Assembly (NCBI GenBank): GCA_016213595.1
Contig: JACRAA010000119.1
Span: forward strand, 1 to 5,237
Direction of reading: 5' to 3'
DNA: 5,237 nucleotides
DNA from: Actinomycetota bacterium
GTDB lineage: Bacteria > Actinomycetota > Actinomycetes > Propionibacteriales > Propionibacteriaceae
In this document: one piece after another, positions 1 through 5,237 of the stretch
Numbering within the stretch: position 1 is the first letter of the stretch
Layout of the letters: the number at the start of each line of letters is the position of its first letter
Notes under the pieces: model-generated
The model's input: only the letters and a program-made list of their open reading frames with translations
Told to the model about the DNA's origin: nothing
The model's database searches: none
Program-made: the position numbers and the translations under genes

Positions 1-1098
1 CAGCGCGAGCGCGGTGAGGGCAAGGCCGGCCACCACACCTGTCAGCCCACCCACGAGCGAGGTCTCGTCGAACCTCGTGTGGCGGTGCCTTGAGACGGCC
101 GTCCAGGCGGCGACGACGCCCGCGACGACGCCGACGAGAAGCCACGTGACCATCACCCAACGCCCCGTCGACTCTGCCGGAACGGCACCGAGGACCGGTA
201 CGGCCGGGAGCAGGCCGACCTGCGTCAGCGTCGGGGACACGATCGCGCCATCCCCCAGGCTGACTCCCGCGCCGAGCACCCAGGACGCCGCCCAGAGGAC
301 CAGGTTGGGGAGGTACGCCAGCTCGCCCAGCAGGAGGACGACACTTCCTGCCGGGTCCGCTCCGAGGGAGGCCGAGAGCTCGGAGATGCGGCCCCGGCCC
401 TGGTACAGCGCGTCGACGAGGGCGATGCAGGCGCCGACGAGGACGACGGCGACGCCGGCGCCGGTCGCCTTCGGCACCCGCCTCAGCCAGACCGGCCAGG
501 TCCGGGTCGCGTCCCAGCCGACGGTACGGGCGACACCGACCGCGCTGGACACGGCTCCCAGGAAGACGGCGCCGACGAGGGACTTCGCCACCTGGGTGGG
601 AGTCGTCAGAAGGAAGGCCACGCTCCCGACGGCGAGCAGGTACGTGCCGGTGAACGACAGCACGAGTCGCAGCACGAGTCCGGCTCGTACGTCGACGGGC
701 AGGTCGTCGGTCTCCTGCGCGAGCACTGCCTGCCGGGCGGCCACGCCCGACAGGCCCGACAGGATGAGGACGATGATGGCCGTGAGCCCCAGCGGCGCGA
801 TCGTGATCGTGGTCGTACCGACCATCGCGCCCGCGCCGTGCCCGAGCAGCCAGACCTCGGTCGCCAGCTTGAGCCCGCTCGTGATCGCACGGGGCGGCCC
901 GGTGAGCGACGCCACGACGACGGGCGCGGCGACGATGATCCAGCCGGCGGCGGCAGAGCTCACGGCGGCGAGCACGACCGCGAGGGGCCAGGGCAGGGCT
1001 GGGGCGCGCACCTCCGTGACCTCGTCCCGGTGCCGCAGACCGCGTACCTCCAGGCCGCGTCTCCTCCCTCGCGAGGACGTCTGACGAGCTCTGGCCAT
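1..1098 (-). CDS. DUF6350 family polytopic membrane protein (3' end outside window)
   Basis: Reading the minus strand from an ATG at 1098 gives 366 uninterrupted codons that run off the left edge, so the C-terminus is missing. The start is supported by a strong Shine-Dalgarno AAGGGAGGA (1106-1114) seven bases upstream. The protein has an Arg-rich cytoplasmic N-terminus (residues 1-36) and then repeated hydrophobic segments, roughly at 38-65, 98-120, 141-165, 170-190, 213-231, 252-280, 314-335 and 349-366. A Gly/Pro-rich stretch at about 276-307 contains IVSPT followed by GLLPAVPVLGAVP, which matches the signature I associate with DUF6350 proteins, sometimes labelled 'cell division protein PerM'. 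The early WLLGHGA motif (83-89) also fits. The biochemical function of the family is unknown. In many actinobacteria the gene lies between sucCD and purN-purH, so purine genes would be expected just beyond base 1; that is knowledge of synteny, not seen here. Family assignment is by motif memory, not by search. Confidence 0.85.
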   Translation of the reverse strand, partial: MARARQTSSRGRRRGLEVRGLRHRDEVTEVRAPALPWPLAVVLAAVSSAAAGWIIVAAPVVVASLTGPPRAITSGLKLATEVWLLGHGAGAMVGTTTITIAPLGLTAIIVLILSGLSGVAARQAVLAQETDDLPVDVRAGLVLRLVLSFTGTYLLAVGSVAFLLTTPTQVAKSLVGAVFLGAVSSAVGVARTVGWDATRTWPVWLRRVPKATGAGVAVVLVGACIALVDALYQGRGRISELSASLGADPAGSVVLLLGELAYLPNLVLWAASWVLGAGVSLGDGAIVSPTLTQVGLLPAVPVLGAVPAESTGRWVMVTWLLVGVVAGVVAAWTAVSRHRHTRFDETSLVGGLTGVVAGLALTALAL

Positions 1099-1154
1099 CG
1101 CAGCATCCTCCCTTCGACACGCGCATCCTGACAGGGGGACACGCTGGTGCCCAG

Positions 1155-1160
1155 TAAAGT
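1155..1160 (+). promoter_or_regulatory. Candidate -10 box (TAAAGT) for the rightward gene
   Basis: TAAAGT matches the TANNNT pattern of actinobacterial housekeeping -10 boxes and stands out in a very GC-rich region. A CTGACA (1128-1133) upstream resembles a -35 box, but the spacer is 21 bp, longer than the usual 16-19, so the -35 assignment is weak. If the -10 is real, transcription would start near 1167, giving a leader of about 35 bases before the ATG at 1204 and excluding the upstream GTG at 1147 as a start. Confidence 0.35.
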
Positions 1161-1192
1161 CGAAGGGTCAGGGGACAGTCGAAGCGAACGCC

Positions 1193-1199
1193 GGGGAGG
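1193..1199 (+). promoter_or_regulatory. Shine-Dalgarno GGGGAGG deciding the ATG at 1204
   Basis: GGGGAGG lies four bases before ATG 1204, slightly close but the best ribosome site in the region. The competing in-frame GTG at 1147 is preceded by a weaker AGGGGGA (1133-1139) and overlaps the upstream side of the candidate -10 box, so 1204 is preferred. The alternative would add 19 residues. Confidence 0.6.
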
Positions 1200-1203
1200 T
1201 GCC

Positions 1204-3471
1204 ATGGCCGACGAGGACGGTAACCGCGCCAAGCGCGCGGCGGAGTCCGGCGGCGACACCCCGGGCGGCCGGCCGAAGCGGTTCGTGACCCCTGACTGGG
1301 ACGACTGGGACGGCGCGTCCGGGCCGAGCCCCGACAACGAACCGACCGAGGCGCCCTCCGTACGGGGTGGGCGGTTCGCGGCGACCGATGACGAGCAGGA
1401 AGAGCCCTCGTCACAAGGGCGCGGCCGGTACTCGTGGGCTGACGAGGCTTCTGCGGCAGCCGAGCAACCGGAGTCCGTACCGCCGGACCAGCCGGACCAG
1501 CCGGATGCGGACCACGCCGAGACCGAGCCCCCGCAGCAGGGCACGCGTGCCTGGCGACCGATCGCGGTGGACCCGGCGCCAGGCGCCTCCCGGGCCGCCC
1601 AGAACGCGCCGCTGGGCGAGAAGCGGCGACGTGAGGCGCCGGCACTACCCACCAACCCGCAGCCCACCTCCCCGTCGGAACGTCGTGAGGCGCTCATCGC
1701 GCGAGAGCGTGCCGGGCGCCCGGTGGCCCCGGGGTCCCTTCCCGAGGATGACTGGACGGACGTCCCTCTGCCCGCCTCCGCCGTCCCACCGCCGGCACCG
1801 GGCCACCCCCCCACCCCCATCGCCGTTCAGGAGGGAGACGCGCCGGTCGCTCACGGCTCGTACACCCGCCCCGCTGACGAGCCCGACGAGGACACGTTGT
1901 GGCTGAGGCGGCGGCCCTCGTCGCGGGCCGCTGAGGGGAGTACGGCATCGGAGCGGACGCCGCCTTCGGGCCCCGGCTCGGGCTCCGAGCCGACGTCGCC
2001 CACTCGTGACTCAACCGCGACTGAGCCGACGGCGAGCCAGGGGCCAGAGTCGGCCACCCCGCCCCCTGCCGAGGAACCCGGGTCCGAGCAGAGCGGGGCG
2101 AAGCCGCCAGCGGCCGCAGTCCCCACCGCCGCAGTCCCCACCGTCGCGGTCCCCACCGTCGCAGTCCCCACCGTCGAGGTGACGGAGACTGGGGTGCCCG
2201 GCCCGCGATCCGGGCGAACATCACGGCTCCTGCGCAACCGCGGCCTCGTCCTAGGGGTCTCCGCGCTGCTCGTCGTGGTCGTCATCGTGGTCGGCTACCT
2301 CGTGGTCGCCAACCGGGTGAAGCCGAGCGCCGCCGCCAGCAGCCAGACGACAGCAGCCCTCGTCGAACGGCTCGTCACCCCAGGCCAGCTCAGCGGAGTC
2401 GGCGCCGGCGGCTGGACGGAGCAGAAGACGGAGTCGACCCTCACCCAGGACTCCCCGTCCCCACTGTGCTACGTCACGTCTCCGGACATGCCGACGCCCG
2501 GCGCGCAGGCACAGCGCAAGCTCACTGCTTCCAGCGCGACAGTCCTTCACCGGATCGCCGGCTACGCGTCCTCGGCCGAGGCGGGCCAGGCGTACGCGCA
2601 GCGCCTCATCCAGCTCGGACAGTGCAGCAACATCCCCGCCTACCTGATGAGCGGCGCGACGGTCAGCTGGCTGGGCGACGCCGCCGCGGGCGTTCAGGCT
2701 GTCGTCCAGGACACCACGCCCCAGTACCACACCCTCGTCGTCGTGCGGACCGGGTCGGCCATCCTCTCGTACGACGTGGCCCAGAGCGGGAGCGCGGTGC
2801 CCTACGAGAATGTGCTCGCGGTGGCAGCGCAGACCGTCACCTCCATCTGCTCGTCGGTCGGGGGCGCCTGCAGCGCCTCGCCCGCGCCGACTCCCGGCGT
2901 CCCGCCCGCGACGGCTCAGCCCGGGTGGCTGGCCGTCTCCGACCTGCCCAGGGTGACGCCCGGGATGGGCCGCTGGAACGCGACGCCGCCCAAGTCGAGC
3001 GTGACCAGCACCGGCAGCGCGTGCGAGAACCTCACACTCGCCACCGCCGCCGGCCCCACTCAGAGGCGCCAGCGGACGTACCTGCTCACCGAGGACACGA
3101 AGGTCCCCAAGGACTTCGGGCTCGACGAGGTCATCCTCGACTTCGACACCCCCGACGCGGCCGCCGCCTTCGCCTCGCAGCTGAAGAGCTCGATCGCCGA
3201 CTGTCCCACCCGTACAGCGACGGCGAAGCTCGGGAACACAGCAGACATCACGGCGAAGGGCGCCACGGGCCAGGCAGTGACCGGCTTCTGGCGGACGGTC
3301 ACCCAGTCCACCAGCCCGACGACCAGCTTCATCTTCCGGGTCGGGGTCGGGACCGCCGGCACGAGGGTCGTCTACCTCTTGGCCACCCCGTCCACGACGT
3401 TCGACTTCACCGACGCGGACTGGGCGGCCATCACCGTACGAGCCGGCCAGCGAGCGACCCAGGGCGGCTGA
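1204..3471 (+). CDS. Single-pass membrane protein with long disordered cytoplasmic tail and two PknH-like sensor domains
   Basis: The product is 755 residues from ATG 1204. Residues 1-346 are low-complexity (Pro, Ala, Ser, Thr, Glu, Asp, Arg rich) and almost certainly disordered. They carry isolated Trp residues in acidic or Arg-flanked settings (W32, W35, W78, W117, W184, W233) and a VPT repeat at 305-324. A basic stretch ending RLLRNRG precedes one transmembrane helix at about 347-369 (rich in Val and Leu), which predicts an N-inside, C-outside topology. Residues about 383-556 and 575-755 are two related globular segments joined by a Pro/Ala linker (557-574). Each begins with a similar L..L..VTPG....W pattern. 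Cysteines are at 422, 474, 549 and 556 in the first and 607 and 667 in the second, and are likely disulfide-bonded outside the cell. This resembles the extracellular PknH-type sensor domain of actinobacterial kinases and lipoproteins, but no kinase domain or lipobox is present. Ligand and function are unknown. It is divergent from the DUF6350 gene and convergent with sucD. The domain-family link is inference from pattern; the membrane topology is firmer. Confidence 0.8.
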   Translation: MADEDGNRAKRAAESGGDTPGGRPKRFVTPDWDDWDGASGPSPDNEPTEAPSVRGGRFAATDDEQEEPSSQGRGRYSWADEASAAAEQPESVPPDQPDQPDADHAETEPPQQGTRAWRPIAVDPAPGASRAAQNAPLGEKRRREAPALPTNPQPTSPSERREALIARERAGRPVAPGSLPEDDWTDVPLPASAVPPPAPGHPPTPIAVQEGDAPVAHGSYTRPADEPDEDTLWLRRRPSSRAAEGSTASERTPPSGPGSGSEPTSPTRDSTATEPTASQGPESATPPPAEEPGSEQSGAKPPAAAVPTAAVPTVAVPTVAVPTVEVTETGVPGPRSGRTSRLLRNRGLVLGVSALLVVVVIVVGYLVVANRVKPSAAASSQTTAALVERLVTPGQLSGVGAGGWTEQKTESTLTQDSPSPLCYVTSPDMPTPGAQAQRKLTASSATVLHRIAGYASSAEAGQAYAQRLIQLGQCSNIPAYLMSGATVSWLGDAAAGVQAVVQDTTPQYHTLVVVRTGSAILSYDVAQSGSAVPYENVLAVAAQTVTSICSSVGGACSASPAPTPGVPPATAQPGWLAVSDLPRVTPGMGRWNATPPKSSVTSTGSACENLTLATAAGPTQRRQRTYLLTEDTKVPKDFGLDEVILDFDTPDAAAAFASQLKSSIADCPTRTATAKLGNTADITAKGATGQAVTGFWRTVTQSTSPTTSFIFRVGVGTAGTRVVYLLATPSTTFDFTDADWAAITVRAGQRATQGG
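2116..2175 (+). repeat. Four tandem 15-bp units encoding AVPT[A/V]
   Basis: Four consecutive in-frame 15-bp units (2116-2130, 2131-2145, 2146-2160, 2161-2175) have the consensus GCAGTCCCCACCGTC. The first ends in GCC instead of GTC and the third begins with GCG. They encode residues 305-324, just before the transmembrane helix on the cytoplasmic side. A decayed fifth unit (GAGGTGACG, encoding EVT) follows. Near identity at the DNA level, including synonymous positions, points to recent slippage expansion, so copy number may vary between strains. Because the unit is a multiple of three, changes in copy number keep the frame. Confidence 0.9.
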
Positions 3472-3526
3472 CCGCAGAGCGCCACGGACGACGCAGCGCG
3501 GCCTGGGAAGTCCTGAGACCGTACGG
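3472..3526. other. Short convergent intergenic gap
   Basis: This 55-bp gap separates the stop of the rightward membrane-protein gene (TGA 3469-3471) from the stop of leftward sucD (3527-3529). It has no canonical intrinsic terminator: there is no GC stem followed by a T run on either strand. The only notable structure is the 12-bp palindrome at its right edge, listed separately. Termination here may depend on Rho or on weak U-less hairpins, as is common in GC-rich actinobacteria; that is inference. Confidence 0.5.
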
Positions 3527-3528
3527 TC
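3517..3528. repeat. Perfect 12-bp palindrome GACCGTACGGTC at the convergence point
   Basis: The palindrome overlaps the first two plus-strand bases of the sucD stop codon. Flanking CTGA (3513-3516) and TCAG (3527-3530) extend the symmetry if a two-base bulge is allowed. As RNA it could form a small hairpin with a GTAC loop on either strand, so it may act as a weak bidirectional terminator. It lacks a T tract. A protein-binding site is the other possibility. Neither role can be shown from sequence. Confidence 0.35.
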
Positions 3529-4420
3529 AGTCCCGCGGCATCGACCGCATGATGTCGGCCATGAGGACGGCGGCGCCGCTCGGTGTCTTGCCCACCCGGA
3601 CGCCGACCGCCTCGAGGGCCTTCTTCTTGGCCTCCGCGGTCCCGGCTGAACCGGACACGATCGCGCCCGCATGTCCCATCGTGCGGCCCTCCGGCGCGGT
3701 GAAGCCGGCGACGTAGCCCACGACCGGCTTGGTCACGTGCGCCGCGATGAACTCCGCGGCCCGCTCCTCGGCGTCGCCGCCGATCTCGCCGATCATCATG
3801 ATGGCCTGGGTCTCCGGGTCGGCCTCGAACTCCCGAAGGCAGTCGATGTGGGTCGTCCCGATGATGGGGTCGCCACCGATCCCGACGGCGGTCGAGAAGC
3901 CGTGCTCGGCGAGCTCGTACATCATCTGGTAGGTCAGGGTGCCGGACTTCGACACGAGCCCGATCCGACCGCGCCCGGCGATGTTCGCGGGGATGATGCC
4001 CGCGTTGGACCGTCCGGGAGAGATGAGGCCGGGGCAGTTCGGGCCGATGATGCGTGTCGCGCCGCTCTTCTGCGCCGCTGTGAAGAACTCGGCCGTGTCC
4101 CGGACCGGGATGCCCTCGGTGATGCAGACGACCAGCGGGACACGGGCGTCGATCGCCTCCATGACGGCCGCCTTGGCGTACGCCGCGGGGACGAACACGA
4201 CGCTGACGTCGGCCCCCGTCTCGGCCACGGCCTCGTGGACCGAGTCGAACACCGGCACCGGGTCCTCCTCGAAACGGACCGACTGCCCGCCCTTGCCCGG
4301 TGTGACACCGCCGACGACCCGCGTTCCGGACATGATCATGCGCTGGGTGTGCTTGCGGCCCTCGGCGCCGGTCATGCCCTGGACGATGATCTTGGACGTG
4401 TAGTTCAGAAAGATGGCCAT
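3527..4420 (-). CDS. sucD: Succinyl-CoA synthetase (succinate-CoA ligase) subunit alpha
   Basis: The product is 297 residues, close to the usual ~290 for SucD. With SucC it interconverts succinyl-CoA, NDP and phosphate with succinate, CoA and NTP, the substrate-level phosphorylation step of the TCA cycle, in the cytoplasm. The N-terminal Rossmann-type CoA-binding domain carries QGMTGAEG (14-21). GPNCPG (126-131) includes the CoA-contacting Cys129. The phosphorylated active-site histidine is His250 in the motif PEGRTMGHAGAIV, and Glu212 in GEIGGD is 38 residues before it, the same spacing as Glu208/His246 in the E. coli enzyme. All key residues are present, so the subunit should be active. The ATG at 4420 lies 16 bases after the sucC stop, with AAGGGGAA (4429-4436) as ribosome site eight bases upstream, so the two genes form an operon and are probably translationally coupled. 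Nucleotide specificity (ADP or GDP) is set by SucC. Confidence 0.98.
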   Translation of the reverse strand: MAIFLNYTSKIIVQGMTGAEGRKHTQRMIMSGTRVVGGVTPGKGGQSVRFEEDPVPVFDSVHEAVAETGADVSVVFVPAAYAKAAVMEAIDARVPLVVCITEGIPVRDTAEFFTAAQKSGATRIIGPNCPGLISPGRSNAGIIPANIAGRGRIGLVSKSGTLTYQMMYELAEHGFSTAVGIGGDPIIGTTHIDCLREFEADPETQAIMMIGEIGGDAEERAAEFIAAHVTKPVVGYVAGFTAPEGRTMGHAGAIVSGSAGTAEAKKKALEAVGVRVGKTPSGAAVLMADIMRSMPRD

Positions 4421-4436
4421 GGCCTTGGTTCCCCTT

Positions 4437-5237
4437 CTACCTGGCCGCGGCCAGCTCGGCGGCCGTGGCGGCCGCGTCGTCCATCGTGTCGACCACCGTC
4501 ACGAGAGGGTGGTTCGCGTCGGCGAGGACGAGCCGTCCCTGCTCCACCGCGTTGCCGTCGAGCCGTACGACGATGGGCTTCGTCGCCCTGTCCCCCAGCA
4601 TCTTCAGCGCCTGCACGATGCCGCGGGCGACCTCGCTGCAAGCCGTGATCCCGCCGAAGACGTTGACGAACACGGACTTCACCTGGTCGTCGGAGAGGAT
4701 GATCTCGAGCCCGTCCGCCATGACCTGGGCCGAGGCACCGCCGCCGATGTCGAGGAAGTTGGCCGGTCGCGGGTGCCCGGGCAGCTCGGCGCCGGCGTAG
4801 GCGACGACGTCGAGCGTGCTCATGACCAGACCTGCCCCGTTGCCGATGACCCCCACCGACCCGTCGAGCTTGACGTAGTTGAGGTTCTTCTCGCGCGCCC
4901 TCGCCTCGAGCTGGCCGCCCTCGGTCGCCTCGTGGAAGGACTCACGTCCCGTGTGGCGGAAGTCAGCGTTGTCGTCGAGGGTCACCTTGCCGTCGAGGGC
5001 GATGATGCGGCCGTCACCGGTACGGACGAGCGGGTTCACCTCGACGAGCGTGGCGTCCTCGTCGTGGAAGACCTCGCCCAGCTGTACCAGGACCGCCACC
5101 AGCTGGTCGTGGTCGGCTTCGTCGAACCCGGCGCCCTGCACGATCCGGCGTGCCGCGGCCTCGTCGAGCCCCACGAGCGGGTCGATCTTCTCCCGGTACA
5201 GCGCCTCGGGCCGCTCCTCGGCCAGCTGTTCGATCTC
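4437..5237 (-). CDS. sucC: Succinyl-CoA synthetase subunit beta (5' end outside window)
   Basis: The frame is open from the right edge (first visible codon GAG at 5237-5235) to TAG at 4439-4437, giving the last 266 residues. An internal GTG at 5174 is not the start: the reading frame upstream of it encodes typical SucC sequence (ERPEALYREKIDPLVGL). About 130 N-terminal residues of a ~390-residue protein should be missing, judged from the E. coli numbering. Visible are the end of the ATP-grasp domain, with EVNPL (Asn at fragment residue 68) and LDGK (Asp 82), 14 residues apart as for the Mg-binding Asn199 and Asp213 of E. coli SucC. They are followed by the C-terminal ligase domain with NGAGL (133-137), DIGGGAS (163-169) and NVFGGI (192-197). 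This subunit binds nucleotide and succinate and pairs with SucD. Nucleotide preference cannot be decided from this fragment. The promoter lies outside the window. Confidence 0.97.
   Translation of the reverse strand, partial: EIEQLAEERPEALYREKIDPLVGLDEAAARRIVQGAGFDEADHDQLVAVLVQLGEVFHDEDATLVEVNPLVRTGDGRIIALDGKVTLDDNADFRHTGRESFHEATEGGQLEARAREKNLNYVKLDGSVGVIGNGAGLVMSTLDVVAYAGAELPGHPRPANFLDIGGGASAQVMADGLEIILSDDQVKSVFVNVFGGITACSEVARGIVQALKMLGDRATKPIVVRLDGNAVEQGRLVLADANHPLVTVVDTMDDAAATAAELAAAR

Larger units (their letters stand above)
1099..1203. promoter_or_regulatory. Divergent intergenic region with repeated short elements
   Basis: This 105-bp gap separates two divergently transcribed genes and must hold the promoters of both unless one is transcribed from elsewhere. 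It contains GTCGAAGGG (1159-1167) and its exact inverted copy CCCTTCGAC (1110-1118), plus a further direct copy of the core AGTCGAAG at 1177-1184 (also at 1158-1165; 19 bp start to start). A second repeated element is CAGGGGGACA (1132-1141) against CAGGGGACA (1169-1177). Such repeats could be operator half-sites, but no known regulator is recognised. The inverted copy overlaps the Shine-Dalgarno of the leftward gene, so part of the similarity may come from the purine-rich ribosome site. Confidence 0.4.

Noticed and set aside
14..1084. Long plus-strand open frame of 356 codons
   Set aside because: It is antisense to the DUF6350 gene. Its translation is a low-complexity Thr/Arg/Pro/Ala sequence without hydrophobic patterning, while the minus strand encodes a coherent membrane protein with a good ribosome site.
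1147..1203. GTG at 1147 as start of the sensor-like protein
   Set aside because: The candidate -10 box lies inside this extension, and a better Shine-Dalgarno precedes ATG 1204. The extra 19 residues show no membrane or signal character.
960..1820. Minus-strand open frame of 286 codons crossing the divergent intergenic region
   Set aside because: It overlaps the start of the DUF6350 gene in a different frame and the start of the rightward gene on the opposite strand. Composition is Gly/Ser/Arg-rich, with no domain.
3464..3475. Small hairpin GCGG-CTGA-CCGC across the stop of the sensor-like gene
   Set aside because: The stem is only four base pairs with no T tract, which is expected by chance in GC-rich sequence.
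2251..3672. Long minus-strand open frame of 473 codons
   Set aside because: It is antisense to the sensor-like gene and also overlaps the 3' end of sucD in another frame. The translation is Arg/Gly/Ala-rich with no recognisable domain, typical of GC-rich antisense frames with few stop codons.
2466..3716. Plus-strand open frame of 416 codons
   Set aside because: It is in an alternative frame within the sensor-like gene and runs into sucD antisense. The Arg/His/Gly-rich translation is a frame shadow.
3671..4648. Plus-strand open frame of 325 codons opposite sucD and sucC
   Set aside because: It lies antisense to two genes with intact catalytic motifs, and its own translation is Asp/Arg/His/Gly-rich with no family resemblance.
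4437..5174. Treating GTG 5174 as the sucC start
   Set aside because: The same frame is open to the window edge and encodes typical SucC residues upstream, so the gene is simply cut by the window.

Overview
The window is a piece of chromosome from a high-GC Gram-positive bacterium (Actinomycetota). The evidence is the strongly G/C-biased third codon positions, an actinobacterial-type succinyl-CoA synthetase pair, and a DUF6350 membrane protein next to it. I cannot place the genus from sequence alone. The genes look like ordinary vertically inherited actinobacterial genes, with no integrase, transposase, CRISPR array, tRNA or rRNA.

Layout: bases 1-1098 (minus strand) hold most of a polytopic membrane protein of the DUF6350 family, whose C-terminus lies outside the window. 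A 105-bp divergent intergenic region (1099-1203) follows and carries repeated short elements and a candidate -10 box. Bases 1204-3471 (plus strand) encode a 755-residue single-pass membrane protein: a 346-residue low-complexity cytoplasmic tail, one transmembrane helix, and two tandem extracellular domains that resemble the PknH-type sensor domain but have no attached kinase. A 55-bp convergent gap (3472-3526) separates it from sucD (3527-4420, minus), which is preceded by sucC (4437-5237, minus, N-terminus outside the window).

Together sucC and sucD form the two-subunit succinyl-CoA synthetase of the TCA cycle. The sucCD / DUF6350 neighbourhood (in many actinobacteria followed by purN-purH) is a known conserved arrangement. 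Here an oppositely oriented gene for a large surface or sensor-like protein sits between sucD and the DUF6350 gene. This gene is the least explained part of the window and the main candidate for follow-up. I see no clear sign of an unknown multi-gene system; the points of interest are the architecture of this one protein, its tandem repeat, and the intergenic repeats in front of it.
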